NCBI GenBank assembly: GCA_028564705.1
Contig: JAPXFQ010000075.1
Location: 2,542,001-2,606,000 of the forward strand
Source: Apricaphanius iberus
Lineage: Eukaryota; Chordata; Actinopteri; Cyprinodontiformes; Aphaniidae
Length of the DNA: 64,000 nt
Direction: 5' to 3'
The notes under the pieces were generated by a model. That model was not told where the DNA came from and did no database searches. It worked only from the letters and a program-made list of their open reading frames with translations. The translations under genes were made by a program, and so were the position numbers. This document shows, piece by piece, positions 1 through 10,964 of the stretch (its first letter is position 1; the number at the start of each line of letters is the position of its first letter).

Positions 1-713
1 GTTTTCTGGGCTTTTTCTTCTCTTGTCCTGTATAGAGTCTCGTATTCAGATGATTGGATCTGGTGGCACAAGTCCTCCCCACCTCTGGATGTACTGGGGG
101 CTTTATACCCACTTGTTTCTATTGATTCTCAGTAATCCTCTGACAAGTGTTTGCCATAGCGGAATGCTGGAGGCTTTACGCTGTCAGCCCACGCCTGGAT
201 GAGCTACACTCCACACAGGACAATCCATCAACCACAGAAGCTCCTTTTTTTCTTGGGTATTAAGAAGTTGAAGGAAAAAAGAGAAAATGCAGCGATTTGT
301 TGGTTATATGGTTTACATTCTGAGACTTGGAGGCTTATGGGATGTTATGATTGATAATGGTGGTTGCTGTCACAAAATGTCAGATTGTTCCTATTGGCTG
401 TTCCATGAAGAACAATAAATTATGTATTTAGTTTATCTAAGTTTTTTATATGAACTGAAGCACAACACTTTAGGTAACTGCAGAGTCCACATTGTGGGTT
501 AAGTGGGCTCTTCATTGTAGACAAGCAATCGTCTACAGGGCCTTGCATGAACTTTGTCCACTTTGCATTGACACATTTAAACTTTTTTACATTTATTAGT
601 CTGTTTTTATGTGATTGACTGACTCAAAAATCCATTTCAGTTGTGAAATCCAAGGAAAAAAATTATCCATGGTGCTCCTTTTTCTTTCTTTCCAAGGTTT
701 AAAAAGTGTAGTA
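1..713. other. Non-coding stretch, no gene seen
   Basis: No exon, RNA gene or recognisable repeat was found by eye. The sequence is AT-rich with poly-T and poly-A runs. It ends at the start of the ACTAGT foldback element. I infer sorcs2 intron from the exons further downstream. Confidence 0.4.
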
Positions 714-1168
714 TATGGAAAGCCGTTTGAGCATTTATTACATATCTTTGATATCAAACTTTAGGTTCATGTACTAGTACACACTTTGTCCTCACTAGTA
801 AGACAATTTGGCACACTAGTATAACGACTATCGTGCACTAGTATAACGACTGTGTCTTGCTTGTAACATTTTTTCCACTACTAGTGCCACTTTTGGCCTA
901 CTAGTATGCAATCAACCCTTACTAGTAAACTGCTGTGCAGCACTAGTAACACTACTAGACCTAACTAGTAGGCATGTGCCACGCACTAGTAGCCTCCCGG
1001 ACCCTACTAGTATCGCCAAAATCCCCACTAGTAGCACTAGGACGGCATTTTTGACCTCACTAGTGCTACTTGTAAGATACAAAATGTCCACTAGTACTAC
1101 TAGTGGGGTGTGTTTCCCTTACTAGTATTACTAGTAACAGTGAGAATGCACACTAGTAGTACTAGTGA
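714..1168 (+). repeat. Foldback element, outer left arm
   Basis: This 455-bp arm is the reverse complement of 3669-4122 with only scattered differences; for example ACTATCGTGC here corresponds to ACTAGGGTGC in the other arm. It carries ACTAGT singly towards the tip and as close doublets (ACTAGTACTACTAGT) towards the inside. The non-ACTAGT outer 50 bp is also conserved between arms, which marks the true element terminus. Confidence 0.85.
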
Positions 1169-2409
1169 AAGCCAAAATGAACACAAGTAGTACTTGTGAA
1201 CATTTTGGTCCTTACTAGTAGTACTTGTAAGCTTAAACACAACCCACTAGTACTACAAGTGTACTTTTTTGATACTACTGATACTACTTGTAAGGGCAAG
1301 AGAAACCACTAGTAACACTAGTAGCGTATTTAGGATCTTACGAGTGCTACTAGTGAGGGCTAAAGTGTCCACTAGTAGCACTAGTGGAATTCATTTGAAA
1401 AAATGCTAATGAGGGGGTGTGGCAAACATGCACTGAAGCTTCTTCCTATTGGCTCTTGAGAAAGAATCAACACCCAGACAAGATTTAACCCTATGAAGCC
1501 TGATAAACTTTCACTGTTGTTGTTGTTAGCAATAACAATATTGATAATTAATAATATCATTAAAAATAACTATTATACATGTATTCTAAAGATAATTAAG
1601 TCAATCTAATATATCTCAGAGTAGAATATAATTAATGTTTATGTCACAGGCATCACTAGTAGCACTAGTGGGCATGTTGAAGCCACTAGTAGCACTAGTG
1701 GGAACATAGTGGCCACTAGTAGCACTAGTGGGCCTTTAAAGGCCACTAGTAGCACTAGTGGGCATGATGAGGCCACTAGTAACACTAGTGGGAACATAGT
1801 GGCTACTAGTAGAACTAGTGGCTCTAAGTTTTGAGGGCACTAGTGGGCACATAGTGGCACTAAGCTTAGAGGCTATGGCATAGTTTTGAGTTTTAAGTGC
1901 ATTTATTTTGTTAAGGAGCTTTTATTTTAATCACAACTATATTTTTCAAAAACAATTAAATAAACGCTCATATGTTGTTCATGAAAATATAATTTTGAGC
2001 TTGCTCATCTACTACAAATATTTTCTCTTAATAAAAATAGATATTATGTAATCATTTGTGTGCACAGCAATGTATTTTGAAATCTATGATTCAGTACATT
2101 TTAATAGCTTGTTAGTCCATATACTGCTATATATTATTTATTATACGTGGAAGTTTCTCATAAATTGAAATATAATTCCAAATGCATTTAAATATAAATC
2201 ATAGTGTACTGCAATATATTTTTGTTTCGTAAGGGTAAGTTAGCAAAAAAAGTTGTAACATCTTCCAGTATGACTGCTGCTAACACTTTAGTATACAGAG
2301 TTGCCCCTTTAAGGCTCTAAGCATACAGTTTGAACATCCACCAATCACAATCCATGTCCCACCTCCTTCATTTGCATGCAGTCCACTAGTCATACTAGTG
2401 ACACTAGTG
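1169..2409. repeat. Extra segment inside the foldback's left arm
   Basis: This segment has no counterpart in the right arm. It holds ACTAGT doublets at 1169-1395, about 250 bp of ordinary AT-rich sequence, a tandem array at 1650-1860, about 520 bp more of ordinary sequence, and ACTAGT again from 2384. Its own edges are inverted relative to each other: ATGCTAATGAGGGGGTG near 1403 resembles the reverse complement of the region near 2360-2380. It could be a nested related element or a secondary expansion of the left arm. Confidence 0.6.
1651..1850. repeat. 30-bp tandem array of ACTAGT doublets
   Basis: Consecutive units are 15 bp of ACTAGTAGCACTAGT followed by a 15-bp spacer, giving an exact 30-bp period over several units before degenerating. 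Spacers vary: GGGCATGTTGAAGCC, GGGAACATAGTGGCC, GGGCCTTTAAAGGCC. The two hexamers of a doublet start 9 bp apart. Protein binding is inference only. Confidence 0.85.
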
Positions 2410-3068
2410 GCGGCATGTTGCAACGGACTTGTTAACTAGTAAAGGCTAGACTGTCCACTAGTAGCACAAGTGAGACTATTATGGTTTTACTAGTACCACT
2501 AGTAAAAACAAACAGGTCTACTAGTAGCACTAGTGAGACTTTTTGATCTTACTAGTACCACTAGTAGATGGCAACATGTCTACTAGTACCACTAGTAAGG
2601 GCAAAAATGTGCACTAGTAGAACTAGTAGGTGGCAAGATATTCACTAGTAGCACTAGTGGAGGACTTTTGCATCAAAAATGCTCACTAGTGTGACTAGTG
2701 CCACGGTTTTGTGTTTTACTAGTGTAACTAGTAGAAGAAAATGCGTCTCACTAGTGAGCTTCTGAGCATCACATGTAAAGGCTATGGCTGTACTAGTGCG
2801 CATCTGTGCATCACTAGTTCGCAACTAGCACACAACTAGTATGCAATTACACACTACAAGTGCTTGACTACACACAACTAGAAGGAAATTTCTGTAACAT
2901 GTTAGGCATTTCTGCACACTAGCAGGACAACTTTGGCATACTAGTAGGACAGCTACATCGTACTAGTGAGGTAGTAGTGTGCACTAGTTGACATATGTGG
3001 GCTACTAGTGTTACTAATGAAACACTAAATGCTAACTAGTAGAAATTTGTGATGTCACTAGTACGACT

Positions 3069-4122
3069 AGTGGTACAGAATTTTCAACTAGTGCACACTT
3101 CTGCCTCCCTTGTAAGATGTAACTGTCTTACTAGTATACTACAGTTGTCCTACTAGTGTGCAGAAATGCCTTACATGTTACACAAATGTCCTACTAGTTT
3201 TGTGCAGTCACACACTGGTAGAGTGCAATTGCAAACTAGTGGCATGATATTTGCAAACTAGAGCTGTGCATTTGTGCACTAGTACAGCCAAAGCCTTTAC
3301 ATGTGACGTTCAGATGCTCACTAGTGAGACAAACTTTCTTTAACTAGTTACTCTAGTAAAAAACAAAACCGTACCACTAGTAACACTAGTGAGCTTTGTT
3401 GACATCACTAGTACTGCTAGTAAGGTGTAAAAGTCCCCTACTTGTACTACGAGTGGATATTTTGCAACATACTAGTGCTACTAGTGCACATTTGGCCCTG
3501 ACTACTTGCACTAGTAAAGTAAAACATGTCTCACTAGTTGACATGTTTGCCTTTTCTTGTAATACTTTTAATATGATAAAAGTCTCACTAGTGCTACTAG
3601 TAGAGTGTTTGGCTGTTACAGGTTGTACTAGTAAAGTAAAACACATCCTCACTAGTACTACTCGTGTTCACTAGTACTACTAGTGTGCATTCTCACTGTT
3701 ACTAGTAATACTAGTAAGGGAAACACACCCCACTAGTAGTACTAGTGGACATTTTGTATCTTACAAGTAGCACTAGTGAGGTCAAAAATGCCGTACTAGT
3801 GCTACTAGTGGGGATTTTGGCGATACTAGTAGGGTCCGGGAGGCTACTAGTGCGTGACACATGCCTACTAGTTAGGTCTAGTAGTGTCACTAGTGCTGCA
3901 CAGCAGTTTACTAGTAAGGGTTGATTGCATACTAGTAGGCCAAAAGTGGCACTAGTAGTGGAAAAAATGTTACAAGTAAGACACAGTCGTTATACTAGTG
4001 CACCCTAGTCGTTATACTAGTGTGCCAAATTGTCTTACTAGTGAGGACAAAGTGTGTACTAGTACATGAACCTAAAGTTTGATATCAAAGATATGTAATA
4101 AATGCTCAAACGGCTTTCCATA
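3069..4122 (-). repeat. Foldback element, continuous right arm
   Basis: The outer part (3669-4122) pairs with 714-1168 and the inner part (3069-3668) pairs with about 2410-2994. Shared landmarks in opposite orientation include CACATGTAAAGGCT near 2771 and AGCCTTTACATGTG near 3292, and GGCATTTCTGCACACTAG near 2904 and its complement near 3160. The inner part is more diverged than the outer part. Confidence 0.75.
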
Positions 4123-4680
4123 GTAGCAAGCATTTGTGTTCAGCCACCCTTACACAAAACTTTGTACAAATGTCATTCAGTGCAATTACGGCTACAGTTT
4201 TTCTAATTTAGGTCTTTACCTGGTTTAAAGATGTAAATACATTTTTTTTTTTATTCTTGAACATTAAATTGCAAGTCTTCTGACAGTCTTCTGACAGTTC
4301 CTGAATGTGATAAACGTCTCAACTTTGGCTATTCTCATGCATGGATTTTGTTTGATCTAAAACCCAAGTTGAGATAGAAGGCATGCAAAAGGCACTTGAG
4401 AATTTAAGTTTAATAAGATTGTTTTTAAATATACAGTGTTTGTTGTGTCACACGTGTAAAATAAAAACTGATGAGTCACAGTACTTTAAAAATGGGGTTA
4501 CATACTCAAGCTAGTTTTCCAAAAGCAACTTTAAGTAGTTTAACTCATTTACATTTTTGGGAATATGTATGTATTATGTAATGTAAACATGATACATTGA
4601 GGCTATAACTAGTAATATCAAATATATAATTTTTGTTGTTGTAACTTACTCGACCCTGATCAAACTATGAATGGAACTAT
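4123..4680. other. Non-coding stretch, no gene seen
   Basis: AT-rich sequence between the foldback element and the next small transposon. I recognise nothing in it. Confidence 0.4.
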
Positions 4681-5256
4681 GGCCACGTCCACACTAAGTC
4701 AGATAATGCATTAAACGCATAATTATTTAGTCTACACCCCCCTATCGTCCACACTAACCCGGCGTCGTTTAAGATCTGTGGCCGGATAACTATTAGCCGG
4801 GTAAGAGAGCCGTGTAAATCTTAATTCAACGGCTAAACGAGCTAGTGTGGACAGCTTCCCCGGATAATGAAAGGAAGTGGCGTCAATGAATGCTGCGTCA
4901 ATAACAATACGACACTTCAGACAAAGACAACAGTGAAGAGTAATAAATCGATCTCGTCGTCTGTCCACACCAAAAACTCTCTCTTCTTCTGAGCAGCTAT
5001 TGTTCTCTTCGGTTAACGGGACAAGCAGATATGTACTGTGCTTTAGAGCTTCTTGTATATATTATGTAGGCGTTGGCCTCACATAGATTATACGCGTTTT
5101 TCGTGCGTCTTCTCGCGCATTCCCAGTATTTGAACAGGTCAGTATGGGATTGTGTAATCATGGGACCTTAAACGGGGCGTAAATGCTCGTGTTGAGTGGA
5201 TAGAATTAGGCGTCTAACTCCCCGTATAACCTTATCGGCTTAGTGTGGACATAGCC
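4681..5256. mobile_element. Non-autonomous DNA transposon, about 576 bp
   Basis: Terminal inverted repeats of about 25 bp are visible: GGCCACGTCCACACTAAG at the left end and GGCTATGTCCACACTAAG as the reverse complement of the right end. TAT lies immediately outside both ends and may be a 3-bp target duplication, which would fit PIF/Harbinger-type elements. TGTCCACACTA motifs recur inside, for example near 4747. No transposase is encoded. The superfamily assignment is tentative. Confidence 0.65.
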
Positions 5257-6040
5257 TATGACTAATATAGCTTAGCTGGATTGGCTAACAGTTAGCCTCT
5301 TAATCCCGGATGGTTGAAATGAACAAAAACAGTTCCTGTTGCTATTGTTGCTTTGGTAAAGAAAATTCATTTTCACAGGTTGGTTAGTTATTCAAGTAAC
5401 AGAACTTTATTCCACAAACTCACAAGGTTACTTTTATATATTAGCATGATGGTTAGCTTATTGTCATTCTGGAAATCTAGTCCGGTTTCACTGCTCTATC
5501 TGCCTGTGTATAATCTGCTGTGTTGCACGTTTATTATTTTAAATTATGCTATTAAAATATTTCAGACACACTAGTTATGTGAAAAGAACATGTTCTTGCA
5601 TATTGATGATTTTGTAATCTAGACTTTAAGCCACTTTTAAAGCATCATTTGCAGCTAACACATACATTTCTTCAACTGATGTTATTCTCATTAGACGTGA
5701 CAATCTCCTAACAAAGTGCTTTTTGGCTGTCTCCCGTACCGGCACATAATTCGACCTTCTTTGTATTGAATTTATTCTGCTGAGGAGCTCCAATAATTCA
5801 TCTTTGCTGCAGTTCGTGCCAACTTCAGACCGACAGCCAAACTAAACACTACCTCGCCGAGTGAATCATAGTGAAGCCTGCAGCTCAGTGTGGACTGTAC
5901 GAGAGGTTTTTGTCTGCTGCTGTTGGAGGAGAGCTGCTCGGGCACGGGAAGAAAGCGAAGTGCTTTTATTGAAAGCCTGCCAAAAAACGGTTTCAGCACA
6001 CACGGTGATGGTACGTGGAAATGTATTTTATGTATTTTAT
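5257..6040. other. Non-coding stretch, no gene seen
   Basis: No exon, RNA or named repeat was recognised. Overlapping short reading frames between 5772 and 6000 show no protein-like composition or domain. Confidence 0.35.
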
Positions 6041-6408
6041 GGGCTGCACGGTGGCGCAGTGGTTAGCGCTGTTGCCTTGCAGCAAGAAGGTCGTGGGTTC
6101 GTATCCCGGCCTTTCTGCATGGAGTTTGCATGTTCTCCCCGTGCATGCGTGGGTTCTCTCCGGGTACTCTGGCTTCCTCCCACAGTCCAAAAACATGCAT
6201 GATACGTGAATTGATCATTCTAAATTTTCCGTAGGAATGAATGTGAGTGTGAATGGTTGTCTGTCTCTCTGTGTTGGCCCTGCAACAGACTGGCGTCCTG
6301 TTCAGGGTGTACCCTGCCTAACGCCTGATAATTGCTGGGATAGGCTCCAGCTGCCCCGTGACCCTGAATTGGATAAGCGGTTAAGAAGATGGATGGATGG
6401 ATGGATGG
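6041..6408 (+). repeat. tRNA-derived SINE with GATG-repeat tail
   Basis: The head has polymerase III-type boxes: A-box-like TGGCGCAGTGG near 6052 and B-box-like GGTTCGTATCCC near 6096. The body contains motifs widespread in teleosts (CATGTTCTCCCCGTGC, TTCAGGGTGTACCC, CTGGGATAGGCTCCAG). The copy ends in ATGG tandem repeats at about 6388-6408. It is nearly full length. Other fragments of the same family are at 23785-24515 (minus, split) and 55545-55600 (minus). Confidence 0.85.
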
Positions 6409-7777
6409 TGTTCATGCTCTGGGCTTCTGACAAAACAAACCCTCGAGTTTGGCATTAAACATCTTCTTAAAAAGGTAGATTCCAACTTAAAAATTACCAA
6501 TTTAACTTGAGAAACGTCTTAAGGATTATTTAACAAGAATATGGATGGGTTTCAAATTTTACCTCGTACTTTTTACCTACTAACTTTTACTTCTTCGCTC
6601 TGCTTTTTTGGAAAAGAAAAAAACACTCACTCACTGCTCCATACTTTTCTGAGAACAGGTGGAGAACTTTTTACATTTTCTGAAAACGTCCTCCTACATT
6701 CCGACCTCTAAATTGACAAGTGACTCTTATATTGAAAATTGAGTAGGGGGAAAAAAAGTGATTGGCCCCAACTTGAAAGCTCGTATTTTCGTCTTACGTT
6801 TCAGCCTCAAGCACGCACGGCTTTATCACCAGTCAGTCTGAAGATGAATTTCTTTCTAGCGGCAGAGGTAGACTGTTGAATTTGAGTCAACAAGACAGGA
6901 GCGCAGCTCTCTGACGGTCATATTAGTCATCCTGAAGCATGCTGTAATAAGGGGGCTCTATTTTTAGACTCATCATGGGGATACCAGCCTGAAATACCTT
7001 ATTATGCCTTCATGCTCACAGCATATGTTCTCAGAGGTGCCAGCCTGTGTGTGGGAGACGTTGTACTGTCTAGATTTTTCGATGCAGCAAAAGTTTTCGA
7101 AAAGCTCGGTCAGTTTTAGCCTGGTTCCACAGACCTACAAGACATGAGCCCCATTTTTTTAGACATTTTGTTGTAAAAGAAAACATGAAAGGAGTGAATG
7201 TGTTTAGCACTTTTCCAGTCGTACTGACCAGAGCCTTCAAGAAGCTTCAACGTTGGAACGTTTAGACTATCGGACGACTACTCTTCCCACTGTGCCACGG
7301 TTGCCCCATCAGGCAGCTATTGTGTAAAACAAAATATTCAAGCACATTAGAAAGTGACAAACTTATTTTCTACTGAAGCTAATTTGGCAAGAAAAGTTTA
7401 TGTGTGTTGGTTGGCTAGGTCAGCATGGTAATTAGCTCAAGCGGGCTACACACCACCCACAGTGTACCTCTTTCTTTCACTCTAAAGAAGACGGGGATGA
7501 TTTTTTTTTTTAAGTTGAAAAAGGTTAGAAAAAGAAGCATATGCGCATATAATTTAATAGGAGTCAAAGGTTAAAAAAGGATTTTTCTGCATTAAAGTAA
7601 TCTTTTAGCAATATACAATATATAACGGGGAGCAATCGTATGTGCTGGCTTCTGCTTTTTAGAGTTTATTTTTAATTGGCCTCTGGAAAAAACTGAGATA
7701 TTCTAAAAAAAAAAAGAACCCAAAAGATCAACTCCTACGAATATGTGTTATTTCTTTATAAGTCAATGTTTGAGACA
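6409..7777. other. Non-coding stretch, no gene seen
   Basis: AT-rich with homopolymer runs. No coding or structural feature recognised. Confidence 0.35.
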
Positions 7778-8626
7778 TGGTGCCTTACAGAAGTGTTCGT
7801 AACTTTTTCCCAGTTTGTCAAATTACAATGCCAAACCTCTGTGTATCTTCCCGATAGATAAACAACAAATTTTATTAATGAATGTCCAAAATCAGGGGAC
7901 AGGACTGGACGTGGACACGACGAAGAAGACTTATGATGACGAACCAGCAAAGACATGAAGACAAAGGGGGACTTAAATACTCAGGGGTGGGTAATCATGG
8001 AGACCCTCAGGTAAACAAGGAACAGCTGAGGACAATTGAGGGTGCACGGAAAGGACGAAGACAGGGACAGACGTCACATTGTGACACATCTATTCACTTA
8101 GATTTTATTGTTCTAAGTTAATATAGTGTTAGTTTTGCTTTATGAATTTAGGACTATTTTTCAAGTTAGACTTCTAATTTATGCTTCTACCATTGTTCTT
8201 CTTTGTTTCCTGCCGGTCGTTCTTCTTCCCTGCCCAGCTGCATTACATCTCCTTTCTCGCTCTGCTCGCTCTCTCTTCCTTGTATCTGCCTGTCACTAAT
8301 TAGTCTTCCTGTTTCTGTGTCATTCTTCATTCCTCCAGACTGCATTTAAACGTTTTTTTTTTTAGTTCCTCGGTGGTTCCTCGACTTTAAACGCAGTCAT
8401 TCTCTCCACTCTCCAACTGTTGTTTTTGTGTGTTTGTTAATCAAATATGCTCACAGTGAATTTCCCGCGTTCCTGTCTGCACTTTGGTCCTGTCGCAACA
8501 TACACTCCGAGACCCTGAGTCAATATTTCGTTGCACAACCTGTCACTTCAAGGACAGCGGTGAGTCTTTCAGGGTTTGGAGATTTACTGTACAAAAGGCA
8601 ACAGATTCTGAATTGCATTCACATCT

Positions 8627-8930
8627 TTGGCACAGGGGGTTCAGAGGTTGCCTTGCAATCGGAGGGGTGCTGGTTCAAATCCCTTAGCCCCCAGATCCAT
8701 CTGTTTCAGTAGTTGTGTCCTTGGGCAAGACACTTCACCTACCGCCTCCTGGTGTTGGCCAGAGGGGCCGATGGCGCAATATGGCAGCCTCGCTTCTGTC
8801 AGTCTGCCCCAGCTGTGGCAACGATTGTAGCTTGCTTCCACCAGTGTGTGAATGTGAGAGTGAATGAATAATGGAATTTGTAAAGTGTCTTTGAGTGTCC
8901 AGAAAAGCGCTATATAAGTTTGATGCATTA
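8627..8930 (+). repeat. V-SINE-like retroposon
   Basis: The copy contains the conserved segment TTGGGCAAGACACTTCACC near 8732. It ends in the 3' motif AAAAGCGCTATATAAG near 8903, followed by an ATT-rich tail. The head carries a B-box-like GGTTCAAATCCC near 8671. I recall this arrangement from the vertebrate V-SINE group. Related copies are at 38111-38328 (plus) and 31520-31690 (minus). It separates the two parts of the dead Tc1. Confidence 0.7.
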
Positions 8931-9260
8931 TTATTATCTGGACTTTGACTGGACCATTCCAACACGAGGATAAAGTTCTGTTGCAGCTCAGACTGTATGT
9001 TTAGGGTCGTTGTCCTACTTGAAGTTGAACCTTCCCGTTTTTACAGCCTCTAACGGATTTTCCTTCATGAATGCCCTGTATTTAACTCTATCCATTTTCC
9101 CATCAACTCTGACCAGTTTCACCAACCATGCTAGAAAGGAGCCTCCTCAACATGATGCGGCCACCACCCTGTTTTACAGTGGGGATGATTTGTTCGGGGT
9201 GTTTAGTTTTGCTCTTTTGTTTTTAACAGAGCACCTTCTTTCACATGTTTACTGTGTACA
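8930..9260 (-). pseudogene. Tc1 transposase remnant
   Basis: Read on the minus strand, the sequence around 9000-9030 gives a DNDPKHT motif, the second catalytic Asp region of many Tc1 transposases. The stretch near 9120-9200 corresponds to the HGGG...W...S/G-x-G-K-L-V-R-V-D-G region. In-frame stops occur beside the DNDPKHT motif, so it is not functional. The N-terminal DNA-binding part and the ends of the catalytic domain were not recognised. Confidence 0.6.
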
Positions 9261-9374
9261 TGGCTTCTTGGATTTCTTACAATGGCTTATGTGCATGACT
9301 GATAGTTGTCCTGTAAGCCAGTTGTCCCCAACCCGTTTTCCGTCACAGTGTTTTAGTATCAGCCAGTATTAACA

Positions 9375-9870
9375 TAGCCTGGGTGCCAGCCGAAGTCCCG
9401 TCCACAACATGGTCTGGAAGTTCAGTCTGGCATTCCTCCGTTGAGGAGCAATTATGCCCCAACAAGATCTGTTCGGACCAATCAAATCGGGCTTATGATC
9501 ATTGACAGGTGGACAACAGTAACATAATCAACCACGTCACCAAAGAGCGCCTGGGTTGAATTAGTTCACAACAATGAGGGCTGCCGCTGGAGAACTGAGA
9601 TGTGTGGATTCTGCCATTGAGTTTGTTCTAGAAAACATCGACAGCGCATACATTTTAAAAGAGGAATTTTAAAAGAGGAACAGATAACGTCCGTTGCTCT
9701 GCAGAGCAACGTCACACACTTCCGTTGGTCTGATTGGTTATAGGTCTATCCAATTGAGTGCAGAGGCCTTCTTTTTCTGGTTTGGTTAAAACACGCCCCT
9801 TAATCACAGCCCAATGGAGAAGTATCAGACTCACATTCTGATTAGAATTGAGTATGGCTACGTCAGGCTA
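9375..9870. mobile_element. hAT-like MITE, about 496 bp
   Basis: The ends are inverted: TAGCCTGGGTGCC at the left and TAGCCTGACGTAGCC as the reverse complement of the right. Flanks TATTAACA and TATTCACA agree at 7 of 8 positions, as expected for an ageing 8-bp hAT duplication. An internal perfect short palindrome, GTTGCTCTGCAGAGCAAC, lies near 9693. No coding capacity. Confidence 0.6.
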
Positions 9871-9871
9871 G

Positions 9872-10555
9872 TATTCACATGGACCGGTTGATAAATGGAA
9901 TAGAATTAAAATATATAATTGGGAAAAATATAATAAAAAGATCAATGTAAAACCAAGTTGTGCTTGTAACTTTTTTAGCAGCGTCTCATATCATCGCACC
10001 AACACCATATTATAAGTAACATCCTCTCTACCCCCTAATGCTCTTTGGTTGCCATGGTAATTAATTAATGGGAGCGCTGTGACTGTTTTACTCTTAAAAA
10101 CCATCCCATCTGCAGTTTTAAAGCTTTCATTGCCTGATTAGACAGCAGGTCTCCAGATTGTACAGAGAGGAGCTCAGTGCCTGGGAGTTGCCTGTAATCA
10201 TAAATCCATATTTTAAGAAACTCCTGATAGCATCTGATAAATGTAGCTTTATTTTCCTGGAAGTCATAGGCTCTGCTGTCTCTTCAATTGACCTTTTCCT
10301 TTCCCAAAAATACTTTTCAGAGACCTGTGATTTTAAATAGTTTTGTATCCTCGTTATGGGTTCACAACGACATCTGCTTAGAATGAAGCTGAAGGGAAAT
10401 ATTAGCAATGGAAATAAAAATTGTCTTAAAAAATATATTGTAACTGAAAATCTTATACTGCTATAACTTTCTGTAATATTTAATTTTAGATCACTTTGAA
10501 ATGAATTACCGTTTGCTCTTTTTCTTTAGATTTAGATAAGCAAAATAGGTTTTTT
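9872..10555. other. Non-coding stretch, no gene seen
   Basis: Short complementary reading frames around 10130-10400 lack any domain or exon-like splice context. Nothing else recognised. Confidence 0.35.
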
Positions 10556-10559
10556 GAAA

Positions 10560-10960
10560 CCTGACTGGTTTTAAAAGGCCAGTAAGGTTTCAAAGCTTTC
10601 AGACATTGCTTTGTAAACCTGGTGTCATGGGTTTGATTCCCCCTGAAAACATTCTGTTTTTAGGATTTTAATTATTTTTCTTTGACCAAGTGTCCTAATC
10701 CTTGAGTCAGCACATAGTCTGCACAAACTTTTAGCTTTATAAAGATCATGCACATTATCTTAAATCTCCCTTGTGCATAAGTGTGCTTTAATTAATATAA
10801 TAACTTTATCTCAGTATAAAAATATGAGAAAAATAAAAAAAGGGCACTTGTGTACAAAGCAAAAGATAAATTAATTACAAACAAAGCAGACAGATGGTTT
10901 TGAACCCTTGACATCAGGATTACACATAATTGTCTGAGACCACTAGGCCAATATTTAGAA
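10560..10960. repeat. AT-rich core between inverted tRNA-like heads
   Basis: On the plus strand 10577-10645 looks like a degraded tRNA head (GGCCAGTAAGG ... GGGTTTGATTCC). On the minus strand 10952-10887 reads GGCCTAGTGGTCTCAGAC ... AAGGGTTCAAAACC, similar to a leucine- or serine-type tRNA. The heads face each other across about 240 bp of AT-rich DNA. It could be two old SINEs in opposite orientation or one element with tRNA-like termini. Neither head is a credible functional tRNA. Confidence 0.45.
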
Positions 10961-10964
10961 AGTT

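Larger units (their letters stand above)
714..4122. mobile_element. ACTAGT-rich foldback (long inverted repeat) element
   Basis: The outer ends are inverted copies. TATGGAAAGCCG begins at 714 and its reverse complement ends at 4122. The terminal arms 714-1168 and 3669-4122 match almost base for base. A second inverted pair (about 2410-2994 against 3069-3668) continues inward, so the right arm 3069-4122 is continuous and folds onto a left arm split by about 1.24 kb (1169-2409). The probable loop is 2995-3068. By hand I count about 110 CTAGT pentamers in 3.4 kb, where about 3 would be expected by chance, nearly all inside the palindrome ACTAGT. GTA flanks both ends, a possible 3-bp target duplication. 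There is no credible coding frame; the two overlapping reading frames near 3390-3670 are products of the repeat. Foldback or TIR transposons with internally repeated arms are known, but I do not recognise this family. Confidence 0.8.
7778..9330 (-). mobile_element. Dead Tc1-like element
   Basis: The left edge (7778-7850) resembles a common fish Tc1 terminus: GCCTTACAGAAGTGTTCG followed by the CTTTTTCCCAGTTTGTCA block. The minus-strand transposase remnant lies at about 8930-9260. Between them are unrelated sequence and a SINE at 8627-8930, so the copy was hit by later insertions. The right terminus could not be identified, so the end is approximate. No uninterrupted reading frame remains. Confidence 0.55.

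Noticed and set aside
1169..1860. CRISPR-like appearance of regularly spaced repeats
   Set aside because: The host is a fish. The repeats are hexamer doublets with related, drifting spacers inside a foldback element, and there are no cas genes.
3386..3674. Overlapping reading frames of about 90 codons on both strands
   Set aside because: Both are translations of the ACTAGT repeat (Thr-Ser/Leu-Val patterns). No start context or domain.
6041..6120. Possible tRNA gene
   Set aside because: A- and B-box motifs belong to a SINE head followed by SINE body and GATG tail. The same applies to 38111, 40483, 43996 and the minus-strand heads near 28900.
7882..8121. 79-codon charged plus-strand frame inside the dead Tc1
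   Set aside because: It looks like non-coding repeat sequence (purine-rich, no domain), and the element family does not encode such a protein.
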